From assembly GCA_937901465.1 (NCBI GenBank), contig CALGTU010000037.1, positions 1 to 17,932 of the forward strand: 17,932 nt of DNA, given 5' to 3'. Each line of letters opens with the position of its first letter. Positions within the stretch are counted from its first letter, which is position 1. This stretch comes from an uncultured Clostridia bacterium (GTDB lineage Bacteria; Bacillota; Clostridia; Oscillospirales; Ruminococcaceae). Shown here piece by piece: positions 7,500-15,148 of this stretch. The position numbers and the translations under genes are program-made. The notes under the pieces were generated by a model. The model made no database searches. It saw nothing but the letters and a program-made list of their open reading frames with translations, and had not been told where the DNA came from.

Positions 7500-8521
7500 A
7501 TGGCTAAAATTGCTGTTCTTGGTTCAGGTGGATTTGGAATAAGTCTTGCTGTTATGGCAGACGTTCATAATCATGATGTAACTGTTTGGTCAGCATTTGC
7601 TGATGAAATAGAAATGCTTAAAAAGGAAAGAGAACATAAAAATCTCCTTCCCGGCGTTAAGATTCGTGAAAGTATAAATCTTATTACAGATATATCAGGC
7701 ATAAGCGATTGTGATATCGTTATTTTTGCTATACCTTCGTCTTTTGTAAGAAAGATTGCAGTAATGGCAGCACCGTTTGTCAATAAAAAGGCTGTTGTTG
7801 TAAATGCAGGAAAAGGACTTGAAGATGATACATTCAAGCGTTTGTCAGAGGTTCTTTCTGAAGAACTTCCTGATAATAAAATTGTATCTATTTCAGGACC
7901 ATCACATGCAGAAGAAGTAGCTCTCGGCTATCCTACAACGGTAACAGTAGCATCACTTGACAGAGACGCTATGTATTATATTCAGGATGAACTTTCAAAT
8001 GAGTCTTTCAGAATATATGCCTGTGATGACATTATAGGGGTAGAAATGATGTACAGGGCGTGGAGCTGTGCGGCGCTATGAAGAATATTATCGCTCTTTG
8101 TGCAGGAATATGCGATGGTATGGGATATGGCGATAATACTAAAGCAGCTCTTATGACAAGAGGAATGACCGAGATAGCAAGACTTGGTGTTAAACTTGGC
8201 GGAAGACCTGAAACTTTTTCAGGACTTTCAGGAATGGGTGATCTTATCGTTACCTGTACAAGTATGCATAGTCGTAATCGCCGTGCCGGAATGCTTATAG
8301 GCCAGGGTGTTGATCCTGCTGAAGCGGTAGCAAAGGTGGGAACTGTTGAAGGCTATGTTTGTGCTAAAATAGTATGGAAACTCGCTAAAGAAGTAGGAGT
8401 TTCGATGCCTATAACAGAAAAACTTTATGATGTTTTCGTTGAAAACAAGAGCATAAAACAGGCACTCTCAGAGCTTATGAAGAGACCGACTTGTCATGAA
8501 ACTGAATTCAGTTGGTTTTAA
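7500..8521 (+). pseudogene. gpsA: glycerol-3-phosphate dehydrogenase [NAD(P)+], interrupted by a frameshift
   Basis: GpsA reduces dihydroxyacetone phosphate to glycerol 3-phosphate, the PlsY substrate. The N-terminal Rossmann part (7500-8081) has GSGGFG (8-13), NAGKGLE and SGPSHAEEV (132-140), then reaches IYACDDIIGVE and runs into an unrelated tail ending at TGA 8079-8081. The C-terminal part continues in another frame: CGAMKN with the conserved lysine, GDN, TRG, a GLSGMGDL segment and SRNRRAG. Joining the motifs requires dropping about 20 bases near 8047-8066; 1022 minus 20 gives 1002 bases, 333 codons plus stop, the normal size. The downstream ATG at 8078 overlaps the TGA as ATGA, so coupled expression of two fragments is conceivable. 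Otherwise the gene is inactive or the sequence is in error. Confidence 0.85.
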
Positions 8522-8522
8522 T

Positions 8523-8617
8523 TTGTTATAATTATAGAACAAAATCCAGAGAAGATTTTATTTCTTCTCTGGATTTTTTATTATTTTATGGATTTTTAAT
8601 CTTTTGTTCTATAACAA
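8523..8617. repeat. outer inverted repeat enclosing the gpsA terminator
   Basis: The left arm TTGTTATA-(ATTATA)-GAACAAAA (8523-8544) and the right arm TTTTGTTCTATAACAA (8602-8617) are perfect reverse complements except for a six-base extra ATTATA in the left arm. Together with the terminator stem they make a nested fold of about 95 bases. GGATTTTT also occurs twice inside (8571 and 8590). No transposase or target duplication is visible. Confidence 0.65.
8543..8579 (+). terminator. rho-independent terminator after gpsA
   Basis: A 13-pair perfect stem (8543-8555 with 8563-8575), extendable by A-T pairs, with a seven-base loop and a T tract to 8579. It closes the der-plsY-gpsA unit. Confidence 0.93.
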
Positions 8618-8635
8618 CGCTCGTCCTCATATATT
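8611..8635 (+). promoter_or_regulatory. possible sigma-E promoter for spoIIIA
   Basis: ATA (8611-8613) followed after 14 bases by CATATATT (8628-8635) resembles the sporulation sigma-E pattern (ATA near -35, CATAcanT at -10). It sits 22 bases before the spoIIIAA ATG, after the gpsA terminator. spoIIIA is a known sigma-E operon in Bacillus, but in a region this AT-rich the match is weak evidence. Confidence 0.35.
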
Positions 8636-8657
8636 TCTAAAAAGGAGAGTGAAAATT

Positions 8658-9542
8658 ATGAGAACAACCAAAATAAAGGACATTATATTCTATTTCGGTG
8701 AGAATGTAAGAAAAATTCTTTATCCCTATGAAATGTGTGAAAATATAACAGAAATCAGACTTAGGACAGGCAGAAATATCGCTCTCAGAATAGGCTCTGA
8801 AAATATTTTAATTGGCGGGTATATCGTTTCAAAAGAAGATGTTGAATATAGTTTCAAGGCCATCTGTAATTATTCTGTATATACTTATTCAAGAGAAATT
8901 TCAGAAGGATTTATTACGTTAAAAGGCGGACACAGAGTAGGAATATGCGGAACAGCAGTTATTGAAAATGGAAAAGTAAATAATATAAATTATATTTCAG
9001 GGCTTAATTTCAGAATTGCCAATGAACGCAAAGGGGTCGCTGATAAGATAATGAGAGATATTTTCAGTAAAGAAAAATGCGGAATTATAATAGCTGGAGC
9101 ACCACTTTGCGGAAAAACAACGGTTTTAAGAGATTTGTGCCGACAAATAGGAAATAAAAATAAAGTGTCTCTTATAGATGAAAGAGGGGAAATTGCATCT
9201 GTTTACAAAGGTGTTCCACAGAATGAAATCGGAAATTTTACAGATGTTTTTGATGGATATCCTAAATCCGAAGGTATACTTATGGCAATAAGAACTATGT
9301 CTCCGGATTACGTATTTGTTGATGAAATAGGTACAGAAGATGATTATAATGCTATTTTTCATTCTGTTTGTTGTGGAGCAGAAATTATAGCGACGGCACA
9401 CGCTTCATCTATAACAGCTTTGAAATCAAGGGAAAATATCACTAAACTACTGAAAACAGGCGCTTTCAGATATATTATTTTTTTAGAGTCTGATAAAGGA
9501 TTATTCGGAAAAATGGTCATTGAGGAGGTTGGAGATGTTTAA
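8658..9542 (+). CDS. spoIIIAA: stage III sporulation protein AA, ATPase
   Basis: This 294-residue AAA/secretion-type ATPase is thought to energise the SpoIIIA-SpoIIQ channel at the engulfing septum. Walker A is GAPLCGKTT (147-155) and Walker B is YVFVDEIG (218-225). Between them is the LIDERGEI segment (172-179) typical of this family, and a histidine follows in ATAHA. The ATG at 8658 is chosen because AAAGGAGAG stands 10 bases ahead. A TTG extension starting at 8604 lacks a ribosome site and encodes residues unlike the family. The final eight bases overlap spoIIIAB. Confidence 0.96.
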   Translation: MRTTKIKDIIFYFGENVRKILYPYEMCENITEIRLRTGRNIALRIGSENILIGGYIVSKEDVEYSFKAICNYSVYTYSREISEGFITLKGGHRVGICGTAVIENGKVNNINYISGLNFRIANERKGVADKIMRDIFSKEKCGIIIAGAPLCGKTTVLRDLCRQIGNKNKVSLIDERGEIASVYKGVPQNEIGNFTDVFDGYPKSEGILMAIRTMSPDYVFVDEIGTEDDYNAIFHSVCCGAEIIATAHASSITALKSRENITKLLKTGAFRYIIFLESDKGLFGKMVIEEVGDV

Positions 9543-10032
9543 ATTATCAGGAGTATTATTTGTATTTATAATGTTTGTTTTATTTGGATTCTATTTTTCT
9601 GGGGTTCTTAAAAGAAGAGTAGAGATATTCAGACAAACAAGAGTTATGATAGATAAAATGTCAACATTGATAAAATATCGTTCTTATAGTGTTTATGAAC
9701 TTTGCAATGAAATAAAAAATGATGATACACTTTATGAAATCAGCTTTATTTCATTTTCAGATACAAATAAAGTTCCTTTTTCTGAATTATGGATAGAATC
9801 TGTAAAAAAATGGAATGTTCCTATAAAGAATAAAGAGAGAAATATTTATTTTGATATAGGAAAAATGCTTGGAACAACCGATAAAGAAGGCCAGATATCT
9901 TCTCTTATGTTGTTTGATGAAGAAATTGAAAAAATGCTTTCTGATGCAGAAAGAGAAGATTCAGAAAAATCAAAATTAATAAAAATGCTTGGAGTTCTTT
10001 CGGGCGCATTTGTATCTATAATGCTTATATAG
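9535..10032 (+). CDS. spoIIIAB: stage III sporulation protein AB
   Basis: This 165-residue protein has one N-terminal membrane segment (about 4-25), a soluble helical domain and a second hydrophobic segment at the very C-terminus after KMLGVLSG, the usual end of SpoIIIAB. It belongs to the mother-cell channel complex and resembles type II secretion GspF-like proteins. The ATG at 9535 is preferred over a TTG at 9520, because GGAGG at 9523-9527 precedes it by seven bases. It overlaps spoIIIAA by eight bases, implying coupled translation. Confidence 0.93.
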   Translation: MFKLSGVLFVFIMFVLFGFYFSGVLKRRVEIFRQTRVMIDKMSTLIKYRSYSVYELCNEIKNDDTLYEISFISFSDTNKVPFSELWIESVKKWNVPIKNKERNIYFDIGKMLGTTDKEGQISSLMLFDEEIEKMLSDAEREDSEKSKLIKMLGVLSGAFVSIMLI

Positions 10033-10043
10033 CGGAGGATAAA

Positions 10044-10238
10044 ATGGATATAGATTTAATTTTTAAAATAGCTGGAATAGGGATAATAGTTTCTGTTTTG
10101 AATCTTATATTAAAACGTGCTGAAAGAGAGGAACAGGCGATGATGACAACGCTTGCCGGATTGGTTATCGTCCTTATGATGATTATAGACGAAATAGGAA
10201 CTCTTTTTGAAACAGTAAAAAGTGTGTTCGGCTTATGA
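10044..10238 (+). CDS. spoIIIAC: stage III sporulation protein AC
   Basis: This 64-residue membrane protein has two hydrophobic helices separated by a charged KRAEREEQ turn at about 24-31, which is characteristic of SpoIIIAC. GCGGAGGAT lies 6-8 bases before the ATG. Its TGA overlaps the ATG of spoIIIAD (ATGA), indicating translational coupling within the channel operon. Confidence 0.95.
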   Translation: MDIDLIFKIAGIGIIVSVLNLILKRAEREEQAMMTTLAGLVIVLMMIIDEIGTLFETVKSVFGL

Positions 10239-10630
10239 CAGAATGGATTTTCGGGATACTTTGCCTTTGCGTTTTATCAACAATCCTGTGTAAAGTATCA
10301 GAACATTACAGTAATGAATTTTCTCTATATATAGCTATTTCTGTTATAATTGTTGTTTCGGGATTTGTTTTTTTAAAGCTTTCTCCTGTTTCAGAACTTG
10401 TTGAAGAATTATTTACAAGATCAGGACTGAGTAATGATTTTATAGCCATACTTTTCAAGTCAGTCGGAATATGTTACATCACAGAATTGTCTTCTGAGAT
10501 ATGCAAAGACAATGGACAAGGTGCTATTTCTGTTATTGCTGAGTTATCGGGTAAAATAGCATTAATAATAGTTTCTTTACCGATTACAAAATCAATAATT
10601 GAAATTATAACAGATCTTTCTGCATATTAA
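10235..10630 (+). CDS. spoIIIAD: stage III sporulation protein AD
   Basis: This 131-residue integral membrane protein has about four hydrophobic segments. The segment around SVGICYITELSSEICKDNGQ is the most conserved part of the SpoIIIAC/AD family. AC and AD are related small membrane proteins of the channel. It starts on the ATGA shared with spoIIIAC, has no separate ribosome site and so probably depends on coupling. Confidence 0.95.
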   Translation: MTEWIFGILCLCVLSTILCKVSEHYSNEFSLYIAISVIIVVSGFVFLKLSPVSELVEELFTRSGLSNDFIAILFKSVGICYITELSSEICKDNGQGAISVIAELSGKIALIIVSLPITKSIIEIITDLSAY

Positions 10631-10639
10631 GGTGGTGGA

Positions 10640-11767
10640 ATGATGAAAAAAATTCTTTTGTTTGTTATATTTCTTTTATTTTTAACTTTTTCTTCAGTAA
10701 AAGTTAATGCAATCGATGATTATACGACGGAAAAATCGTCTGAAATAAATAATATTTATATTTCTGGAGATGCAGGAAATTTTATTTCCGAAAATGATAT
10801 TTCAGTTTCAGAAACTGAAGGAATAATGAATATAACTCCTGATATGGTATTTAAATATATATGGCAGAATTTTAAAAACTCTCTTTCAAAGCCGTTTAAG
10901 ATGCTTGTTATAATTTTTATTGTAGTTATATTGGCAACATTTTCAGAAGGAATAGGCGATATTTCAAATAAGAGCGGAATGACAAAAATATATAATACAC
11001 TGTGTGTTATAGCCTGTATCGGAGCTATTATATATTACATAAAAGATAGTCTTTATGAAGCATCTCAGACTATAGAAGACAGCGGTGTTTTTATGTTATC
11101 TTATATTCCTGTTTTTTCAGGAATTGTTGCGACAGGTGGTGGAGTTACAACTGCCACATCTTATCAGCTTATAGTCGTTTTTGCGGCAGAAATGTTTGTC
11201 AGTCTTTCGTCTGAAATTATTATGCCACTTTTAAGTCTCTGCCTTTCAGCAGGTATCGTAGAGTCGATAAATCCATCTATTTCACTTTCAGGAATAGTAA
11301 AAGGCATATCTAAGGCGGTTAAAATAATAATGGGGCTTTCTCTGACAGTTTTTTCAGGACTTATTACAGTTCAAAGCCTTGTCGGAACCGCAACAGACAG
11401 CGTTGCGTTAAGAACGGGAAAATTTGTTGTTTCAAATCTCGTTCCTGTAGTTGGAAATGCGGTATCAGATGCATATTCAACGGTAAAAGGAAGTATAGGA
11501 ATTCTGCGTAATGCAACGGGAGCTTTTGGAGTAATTGCTATTTTTCTTATAGTCATTCCGCCGATAATATCTGTTTTTTCAACTACATTATGCGTTTATA
11601 TAGGAGAGCTTTTTGCTGATATTTTTTCTGTAAAACCTATTTCTTCATTTCTGAAAATTGCGTATAATACGATGTCGGTATGTCTTTCTGTTATGATATG
11701 TTTTGCTATGATGTTCTTTATTTCAACAACAATAGTTATGATGGTTGCTTTCAATATAGGGGTGTAG
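10640..11767 (+). CDS. spoIIIAE: stage III sporulation protein AE
   Basis: This 375-residue polytopic membrane protein has a clear N-terminal signal-like helix (about 4-24, ending near VNA), an extracytoplasmic stretch (about 25-85) and then multiple transmembrane helices. Segments such as the VATGGGVTTATSYQ region are typical of SpoIIIAE, the largest membrane component of the channel. Two adjacent ATG codons (10640, 10643) follow GGTGG; either could be used. It sits between AD and AF with gaps under ten bases. Confidence 0.96.
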   Translation: MMKKILLFVIFLLFLTFSSVKVNAIDDYTTEKSSEINNIYISGDAGNFISENDISVSETEGIMNITPDMVFKYIWQNFKNSLSKPFKMLVIIFIVVILATFSEGIGDISNKSGMTKIYNTLCVIACIGAIIYYIKDSLYEASQTIEDSGVFMLSYIPVFSGIVATGGGVTTATSYQLIVVFAAEMFVSLSSEIIMPLLSLCLSAGIVESINPSISLSGIVKGISKAVKIIMGLSLTVFSGLITVQSLVGTATDSVALRTGKFVVSNLVPVVGNAVSDAYSTVKGSIGILRNATGAFGVIAIFLIVIPPIISVFSTTLCVYIGELFADIFSVKPISSFLKIAYNTMSVCLSVMICFAMMFFISTTIVMMVAFNIGV

Positions 11768-11771
11768 TAAT

Positions 11772-12236
11772 ATGTCGGCTTTTTCTTCTTTTATAGGACT
11801 TGCTTGTTTTGTTTCTCTTGCAATATCTTTTACAGATATGGTTTGCCCTGAAAAGAAATTCGAAAAACAACTTAAAGTAATATTCTCATTAATTTTTGTG
11901 ATTTCTGTTATCATGCCTTTTTTAAAAGGAGATATAACTTTTGATTTTCCTGAAATTGATATAATTTCCAGCAATGTTACTATCGAAACCGAATGTTATA
12001 ATGATGAGATTATAAGACAAATAGAACATAATGTAGAAGAAGGACTATATAACGAACTTCTTGCCAAAAATCTTCATACAGAAGAAATTTCAGCAAGCGT
12101 TAATATTTCGGACAACAACAGCATATCTATTAGTAAAGTTGTATTTTACACAGAAAATTCAGAAACGGAAGAAGAAATATTCTCTGAAATAAGAAAAATT
12201 CTTGGAGATGAAACAGAAATAATAAGAGGACAATAA
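11772..12236 (+). CDS. spoIIIAF: stage III sporulation protein AF
   Basis: This 154-residue protein has two N-terminal membrane helices (about 5-24 and 33-50) linked by a short charged loop, then an extracytoplasmic domain with the pattern of a ring-building fold (strand-rich SASVNISDN through ISKVVFYTE). Its length and layout match SpoIIIAF. It starts four bases after spoIIIAE, preceded by the purine-rich AGGGGTG. Confidence 0.92.
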   Translation: MSAFSSFIGLACFVSLAISFTDMVCPEKKFEKQLKVIFSLIFVISVIMPFLKGDITFDFPEIDIISSNVTIETECYNDEIIRQIEHNVEEGLYNELLAKNLHTEEISASVNISDNNSISISKVVFYTENSETEEEIFSEIRKILGDETEIIRGQ

Positions 12237-12239
12237 ACT

Positions 12240-12758
12240 ATGCAAAAATATATTGATTTTATCAAAGAAAAAATAGGAAAGGAAAAAATCCTTAAAATTG
12301 CCTTTATATCAGGGATTGCAGGAATGATAATAATTCTTGTTTCTGATTTTTTCCCCTTTGAAAAAACTGTGGGAGAGAAAAACGAATGCATAGATGTTTC
12401 ATCCTATAAAAATGAATTACAGGAAGAAATAGAAGGAATGCTTGAAAAAATAGATGGAGTAGGCAGGGTTGAAGTTATGATTACCTTTTCCGGAACAGAA
12501 GAATATATTTTTGCTGAAGAAATCAAAGCAAGTAAATCTGATAAATTCAGTTCACAGATGCAGAATGAATTTGTTTTGATAGAAAAAAACGGAGAAAAGG
12601 AGGCTCTTATAAGCAAAATAAATAATCCACAGATAAGCGGAGTTGTAGTAGTATGCGACGGAGGTGACAGCGATAAGGTCTGCGAGTCTGTTTACAGAAC
12701 GGTATCTACAGTTCTTGGGATACCAACAAAAAATATATATGTAACAAAACTAAAATAG
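12240..12758 (+). CDS. spoIIIAG: stage III sporulation protein AG
   Basis: This 172-residue protein has a short cytoplasmic N-terminus, one membrane helix (about 21-38) and an extracytoplasmic ring-forming domain (about 55-172) with VGRVEVMITFSG and ISGVVVVCDGGDS, both conserved in SpoIIIAG. In Bacillus, SpoIIIAG assembles into a large ring in the intermembrane space. It begins three bases after spoIIIAF. The ribosome site is AGAGGA inside the end of spoIIIAF. Confidence 0.95.
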   Translation: MQKYIDFIKEKIGKEKILKIAFISGIAGMIIILVSDFFPFEKTVGEKNECIDVSSYKNELQEEIEGMLEKIDGVGRVEVMITFSGTEEYIFAEEIKASKSDKFSSQMQNEFVLIEKNGEKEALISKINNPQISGVVVVCDGGDSDKVCESVYRTVSTVLGIPTKNIYVTKLK

Positions 12759-12769
12759 GAGATGATTTT

Positions 12770-13309
12770 ATGAAAAAACCAGCAATTATCCTCAGCAAAA
12801 AACACATTATAATCGCATCACTCAGCCTTGTTCTCGGAATAGCGGTGTATCTTAATTATCTTTCATCAGAAACCGGATTTGGTATTTCAACTCTTAAGCC
12901 ATCTGATGTCAATGAGGTTGCAAATTACGGAGACGCTGAGTTTGTAGATTCTTCAGATAGTGAAAACTATTTTGCCAAGGCCAGAATTGAAAGAACTCAG
13001 AAAAGAGACGAAGCTGCTATGACTTTACAGACTATGCTCAGTGGCGGAGACCTTACTGATGAAGAAATTGCAACAATGAAGCTTGATGCAGTTGAAACAT
13101 CTAAGCTTGTAGAAACCGAATCTGTTGTTGAAAGCCTCATAAAAGCGCAAGGTTTTGAAGATTGTGTGGTATATCTTGATGGCGAAAGTGCAAGCATAGT
13201 CGTCAAGTCTGACGGACTGGAAAATACCGAAGCAGCGCAGATAAAAAATATACTTCTGGGAGAAATTTCAGTTCCTGCAGAAAATATTACAATTTTTGAA
13301 GTAAAATAG
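12770..13309 (+). CDS. spoIIIAH: stage III sporulation protein AH
   Basis: This 179-residue, single-pass membrane protein (helix about 12-29) has an extracytoplasmic domain related to the YscJ/FliF ring proteins. Landmarks include the coiled ARIERTQKRDEA segment (about 70-81) and the C-terminal FEDCVVYLDGESASIVVK stretch. In Bacillus it binds forespore SpoIIQ to bridge the two membranes. It is the last gene of the operon. No strong terminator follows; a vegetative promoter begins almost at its stop codon. Confidence 0.95.
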   Translation: MKKPAIILSKKHIIIASLSLVLGIAVYLNYLSSETGFGISTLKPSDVNEVANYGDAEFVDSSDSENYFAKARIERTQKRDEAAMTLQTMLSGGDLTDEEIATMKLDAVETSKLVETESVVESLIKAQGFEDCVVYLDGESASIVVKSDGLENTEAAQIKNILLGEISVPAENITIFEVK

Positions 13310-13338
13310 TTGTACCTTTTCAAATTTAGTGGTATAAT
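13310..13338 (+). promoter_or_regulatory. sigma-A promoter for asp23-nusB operon
   Basis: TTGTAC (13310-13315), 17 bases, then a perfect TATAAT (13333-13338), 35 bases before the ATG. It lets the housekeeping genes downstream be transcribed independently of the sporulation operon. Confidence 0.78.
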
Positions 13339-13373
13339 ATACATATATCCTATTTTGACAAAGGAGTTTTAAT

Positions 13374-13742
13374 ATGGACGATATCAAAAAAATGCAGCAG
13401 GGAACACTTAAAGTTTCAGAAGATGTTATTCTTACTATAGTTAATCTTGCAGTTAATGAAACAGAAGGCATCGAAGGACTTGTTCCTGTTACCGATAATA
13501 TGAGCGGAGTTATTTTTAAGAAAAAAGAACTTAAAAATATTAAAATCAAGAATCTTTCCGATTCTATTGAAATCGAGATAATGGTTATCGCTAAATATGG
13601 CTGTAAAGTTTCTTCAGTAGGTGAGAAACTTCAGGAACGTGTAAAGAATGATATTCAGTCTATGACAGGAATCAGAGTTTCAAAGGTTTCGGTTGTATTT
13701 ACTGATATTGCTTTTGATAAAGCAGAAGAAAAAACTGAATAA
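13374..13742 (+). CDS. Asp23/Gls24 family protein (YqhY-like)
   Basis: This 122-residue Asp23/Gls24 (DUF322) protein shows the family pattern: GTLKVSEDVILTIVNLAVNETEGI near the N-terminus and VGEKLQERVKNDIQSMTGI, then VSKVSVVFTDIAF, at the C-terminus. It sits before nusB in the position of yqhY. In Bacillus yqhY has been tied to fatty-acid synthesis balance, and other members to envelope stress; its role here is not shown by the sequence. AAAGGAG is the ribosome site. Confidence 0.93.
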   Translation: MDDIKKMQQGTLKVSEDVILTIVNLAVNETEGIEGLVPVTDNMSGVIFKKKELKNIKIKNLSDSIEIEIMVIAKYGCKVSSVGEKLQERVKNDIQSMTGIRVSKVSVVFTDIAFDKAEEKTE

Positions 13743-13753
13743 TTTATGCATAC

Positions 13754-13778
13754 GGCAGGCACAGAAACTGTGCTTGCC
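13754..13778 (+). terminator. hairpin between asp23 and nusB, weak terminator or attenuator
   Basis: An 11-pair GC-rich stem (13754-13764 with 13768-13778, one G-T pair) with an AAA loop. It is followed only by TTGCTGTG, not a T tract, so partial termination or message processing is more likely than full stop. Confidence 0.5.
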
Positions 13779-13806
13779 TTGCTGTGTATATTAAGGATGT
13801 GTAAAA

Positions 13807-14208
13807 ATGACAAGACATGAAGTTAGAGAACAGGCTTTTATCCTTATTTTCGAAAGCCTTTTCAGAGATGATACTCCCGATGAAATAATCGAAGTAGCAA
13901 AAGAAAATGAAGAATTTATGATCAATGATGATGTTATTTCTATGTTTAAGGGAACAATAGAAAATTTCTCTGAAATAAAAGAAAAAATATCAAAATATAG
14001 TGAAAAACGCCAGTATGAAAGAATCCCTAAGGTAAATATTGCAATCCTTTCCCTTGCCATATATGAGGCAATGTATACTGAAATGCCAATCAATGCCGCT
14101 ATAAGTGAGGCTGTAATCATTGCCAAGGATTATACATACGATTCTGATGTTTCGTTTGTAAACGGAATTCTCGGGGCTTTTTCAAGAGATCCGGAGAATA
14201 ATAAGTAA
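13807..14208 (+). CDS. nusB: transcription antitermination factor NusB
   Basis: This 133-residue all-helical RNA-binding protein joins NusE (S10) at boxA to support rRNA antitermination. It starts with the typical TRHEVREQAFILIFES and ends with the conserved SFVNGILGAF. The middle ERIPKVNIAILSLAIYEA and INAAISEAVIIAKDY are also diagnostic. AAGGATGTG precedes the ATG. The next gene begins one base after the stop. Confidence 0.96.
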   Translation: MTRHEVREQAFILIFESLFRDDTPDEIIEVAKENEEFMINDDVISMFKGTIENFSEIKEKISKYSEKRQYERIPKVNIAILSLAIYEAMYTEMPINAAISEAVIIAKDYTYDSDVSFVNGILGAFSRDPENNK

Positions 14209-14209
14209 T

Positions 14210-15148
14210 ATGTATTACCTTGGTATTGATACAAGTAACTACACAACATCTCTTGCTTTGTATAATATGGAAGATAATTCGATTATTCAGAGAAAAAAAC
14301 TTCTTCCTGTAAAGTCCGGACAATTAGGTCTAAGACAAAGTGATGCTATTTTTCACCATACAAGACAACTCCCTGAACTTTTTGAAGGATTGTTTGAAAA
14401 GCGTATATGTGAAATAAAGGCAGTCGGTGTATCTACAAAGCCGAGAAATACAGAAGGTTCTTACATGCCATGTTTTCTTACGGGAGAATCTGTTGCGACG
14501 GCGATATCGTCAACAAATGGCATTCCTTTGTATAAAACATCGCATCAGGTAGGTCATATACTTGCCGCTTTGTACTCATCAGATAAACTTGATCTGGTAA
14601 AATCTCCGTTTATAGCATTTCATGTTAGCGGCGGAACTACCGATTGTCTTTATGTTGAACCCGATGATAGCGAAATAATAAAAATAACCGAAATAGGAAC
14701 ATCTCTTGATCTTAAAGCAGGACAAGCTGTTGACAGAGTAGGTCTTATGATGGGACTTGAATTTCCGTGTGGTAAGGAACTTGAAAAGTTAGCTCTTTTG
14801 AGTGATAAGGAATATAAAATCAAAACTGTTCTTAAGGATAGTAACTGTTGTCTTTCGGGAATCGAGAACAAATGCAGAAAAATGCTTGATGAAGGTGAAG
14901 AAAAAAGCGATGTTGCCAGATTTTGTCTTGATAGTATATGTTCTGCGATTTCTGCTATGACAGAATATGCTTTGTCAGAATATGGCAATCTCCCGATAAT
15001 TTATGCCGGGGGTGTTATGTCTGATAAGATAATACAGAATAAACTCGGTGAAAAATTCAATGCATTCTTTGCAGAACCTGATTATTCATGCGATAACGCA
15101 TCAGGAATTGCCTTATTTGCAAGAATGACGGAGGAAAAATATGGATAA
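14210..15148 (+). CDS. TsaD/Kae1-family (M22) paralogue of unknown function
   Basis: This 312-residue protein of the ASKHA fold is related to TsaD, which with TsaB and TsaE attaches threonylcarbamoyl to A37 of tRNA. It opens with LGIDTSNYTTSLAL, has the metal-binding HxxxH (His112, His116 in HQVGH), a nucleotide loop HVSGGTT (138-144; TsaD has SGGHT) and a late CDNAS matching the TsaD metal-ligand aspartate. It is shorter than true TsaD (about 335-340) and diverges around the GSYMPCFLTG stretch, so it is probably not the cell's tRNA enzyme but the clostridial paralogue often annotated as peptidase M22. It lies between nusB and xseA and overlaps xseA by eight bases. Its reaction is unknown. 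Confidence 0.82.
   Translation: MYYLGIDTSNYTTSLALYNMEDNSIIQRKKLLPVKSGQLGLRQSDAIFHHTRQLPELFEGLFEKRICEIKAVGVSTKPRNTEGSYMPCFLTGESVATAISSTNGIPLYKTSHQVGHILAALYSSDKLDLVKSPFIAFHVSGGTTDCLYVEPDDSEIIKITEIGTSLDLKAGQAVDRVGLMMGLEFPCGKELEKLALLSDKEYKIKTVLKDSNCCLSGIENKCRKMLDEGEEKSDVARFCLDSICSAISAMTEYALSEYGNLPIIYAGGVMSDKIIQNKLGEKFNAFFAEPDYSCDNASGIALFARMTEEKYG

Noticed and set aside
8030..8060. Programmed -1 frameshifting in gpsA
   Set aside because: There is no heptameric slippery sequence in the zero frame; GGGG at 8037-8040 alone is not convincing, and slipping there would insert about seven extra residues repeating the motif.
8604..8657. Upstream TTG start for spoIIIAA
   Set aside because: No ribosome site precedes it, it begins inside the right arm of the inverted repeat, and the added residues do not resemble SpoIIIAA.
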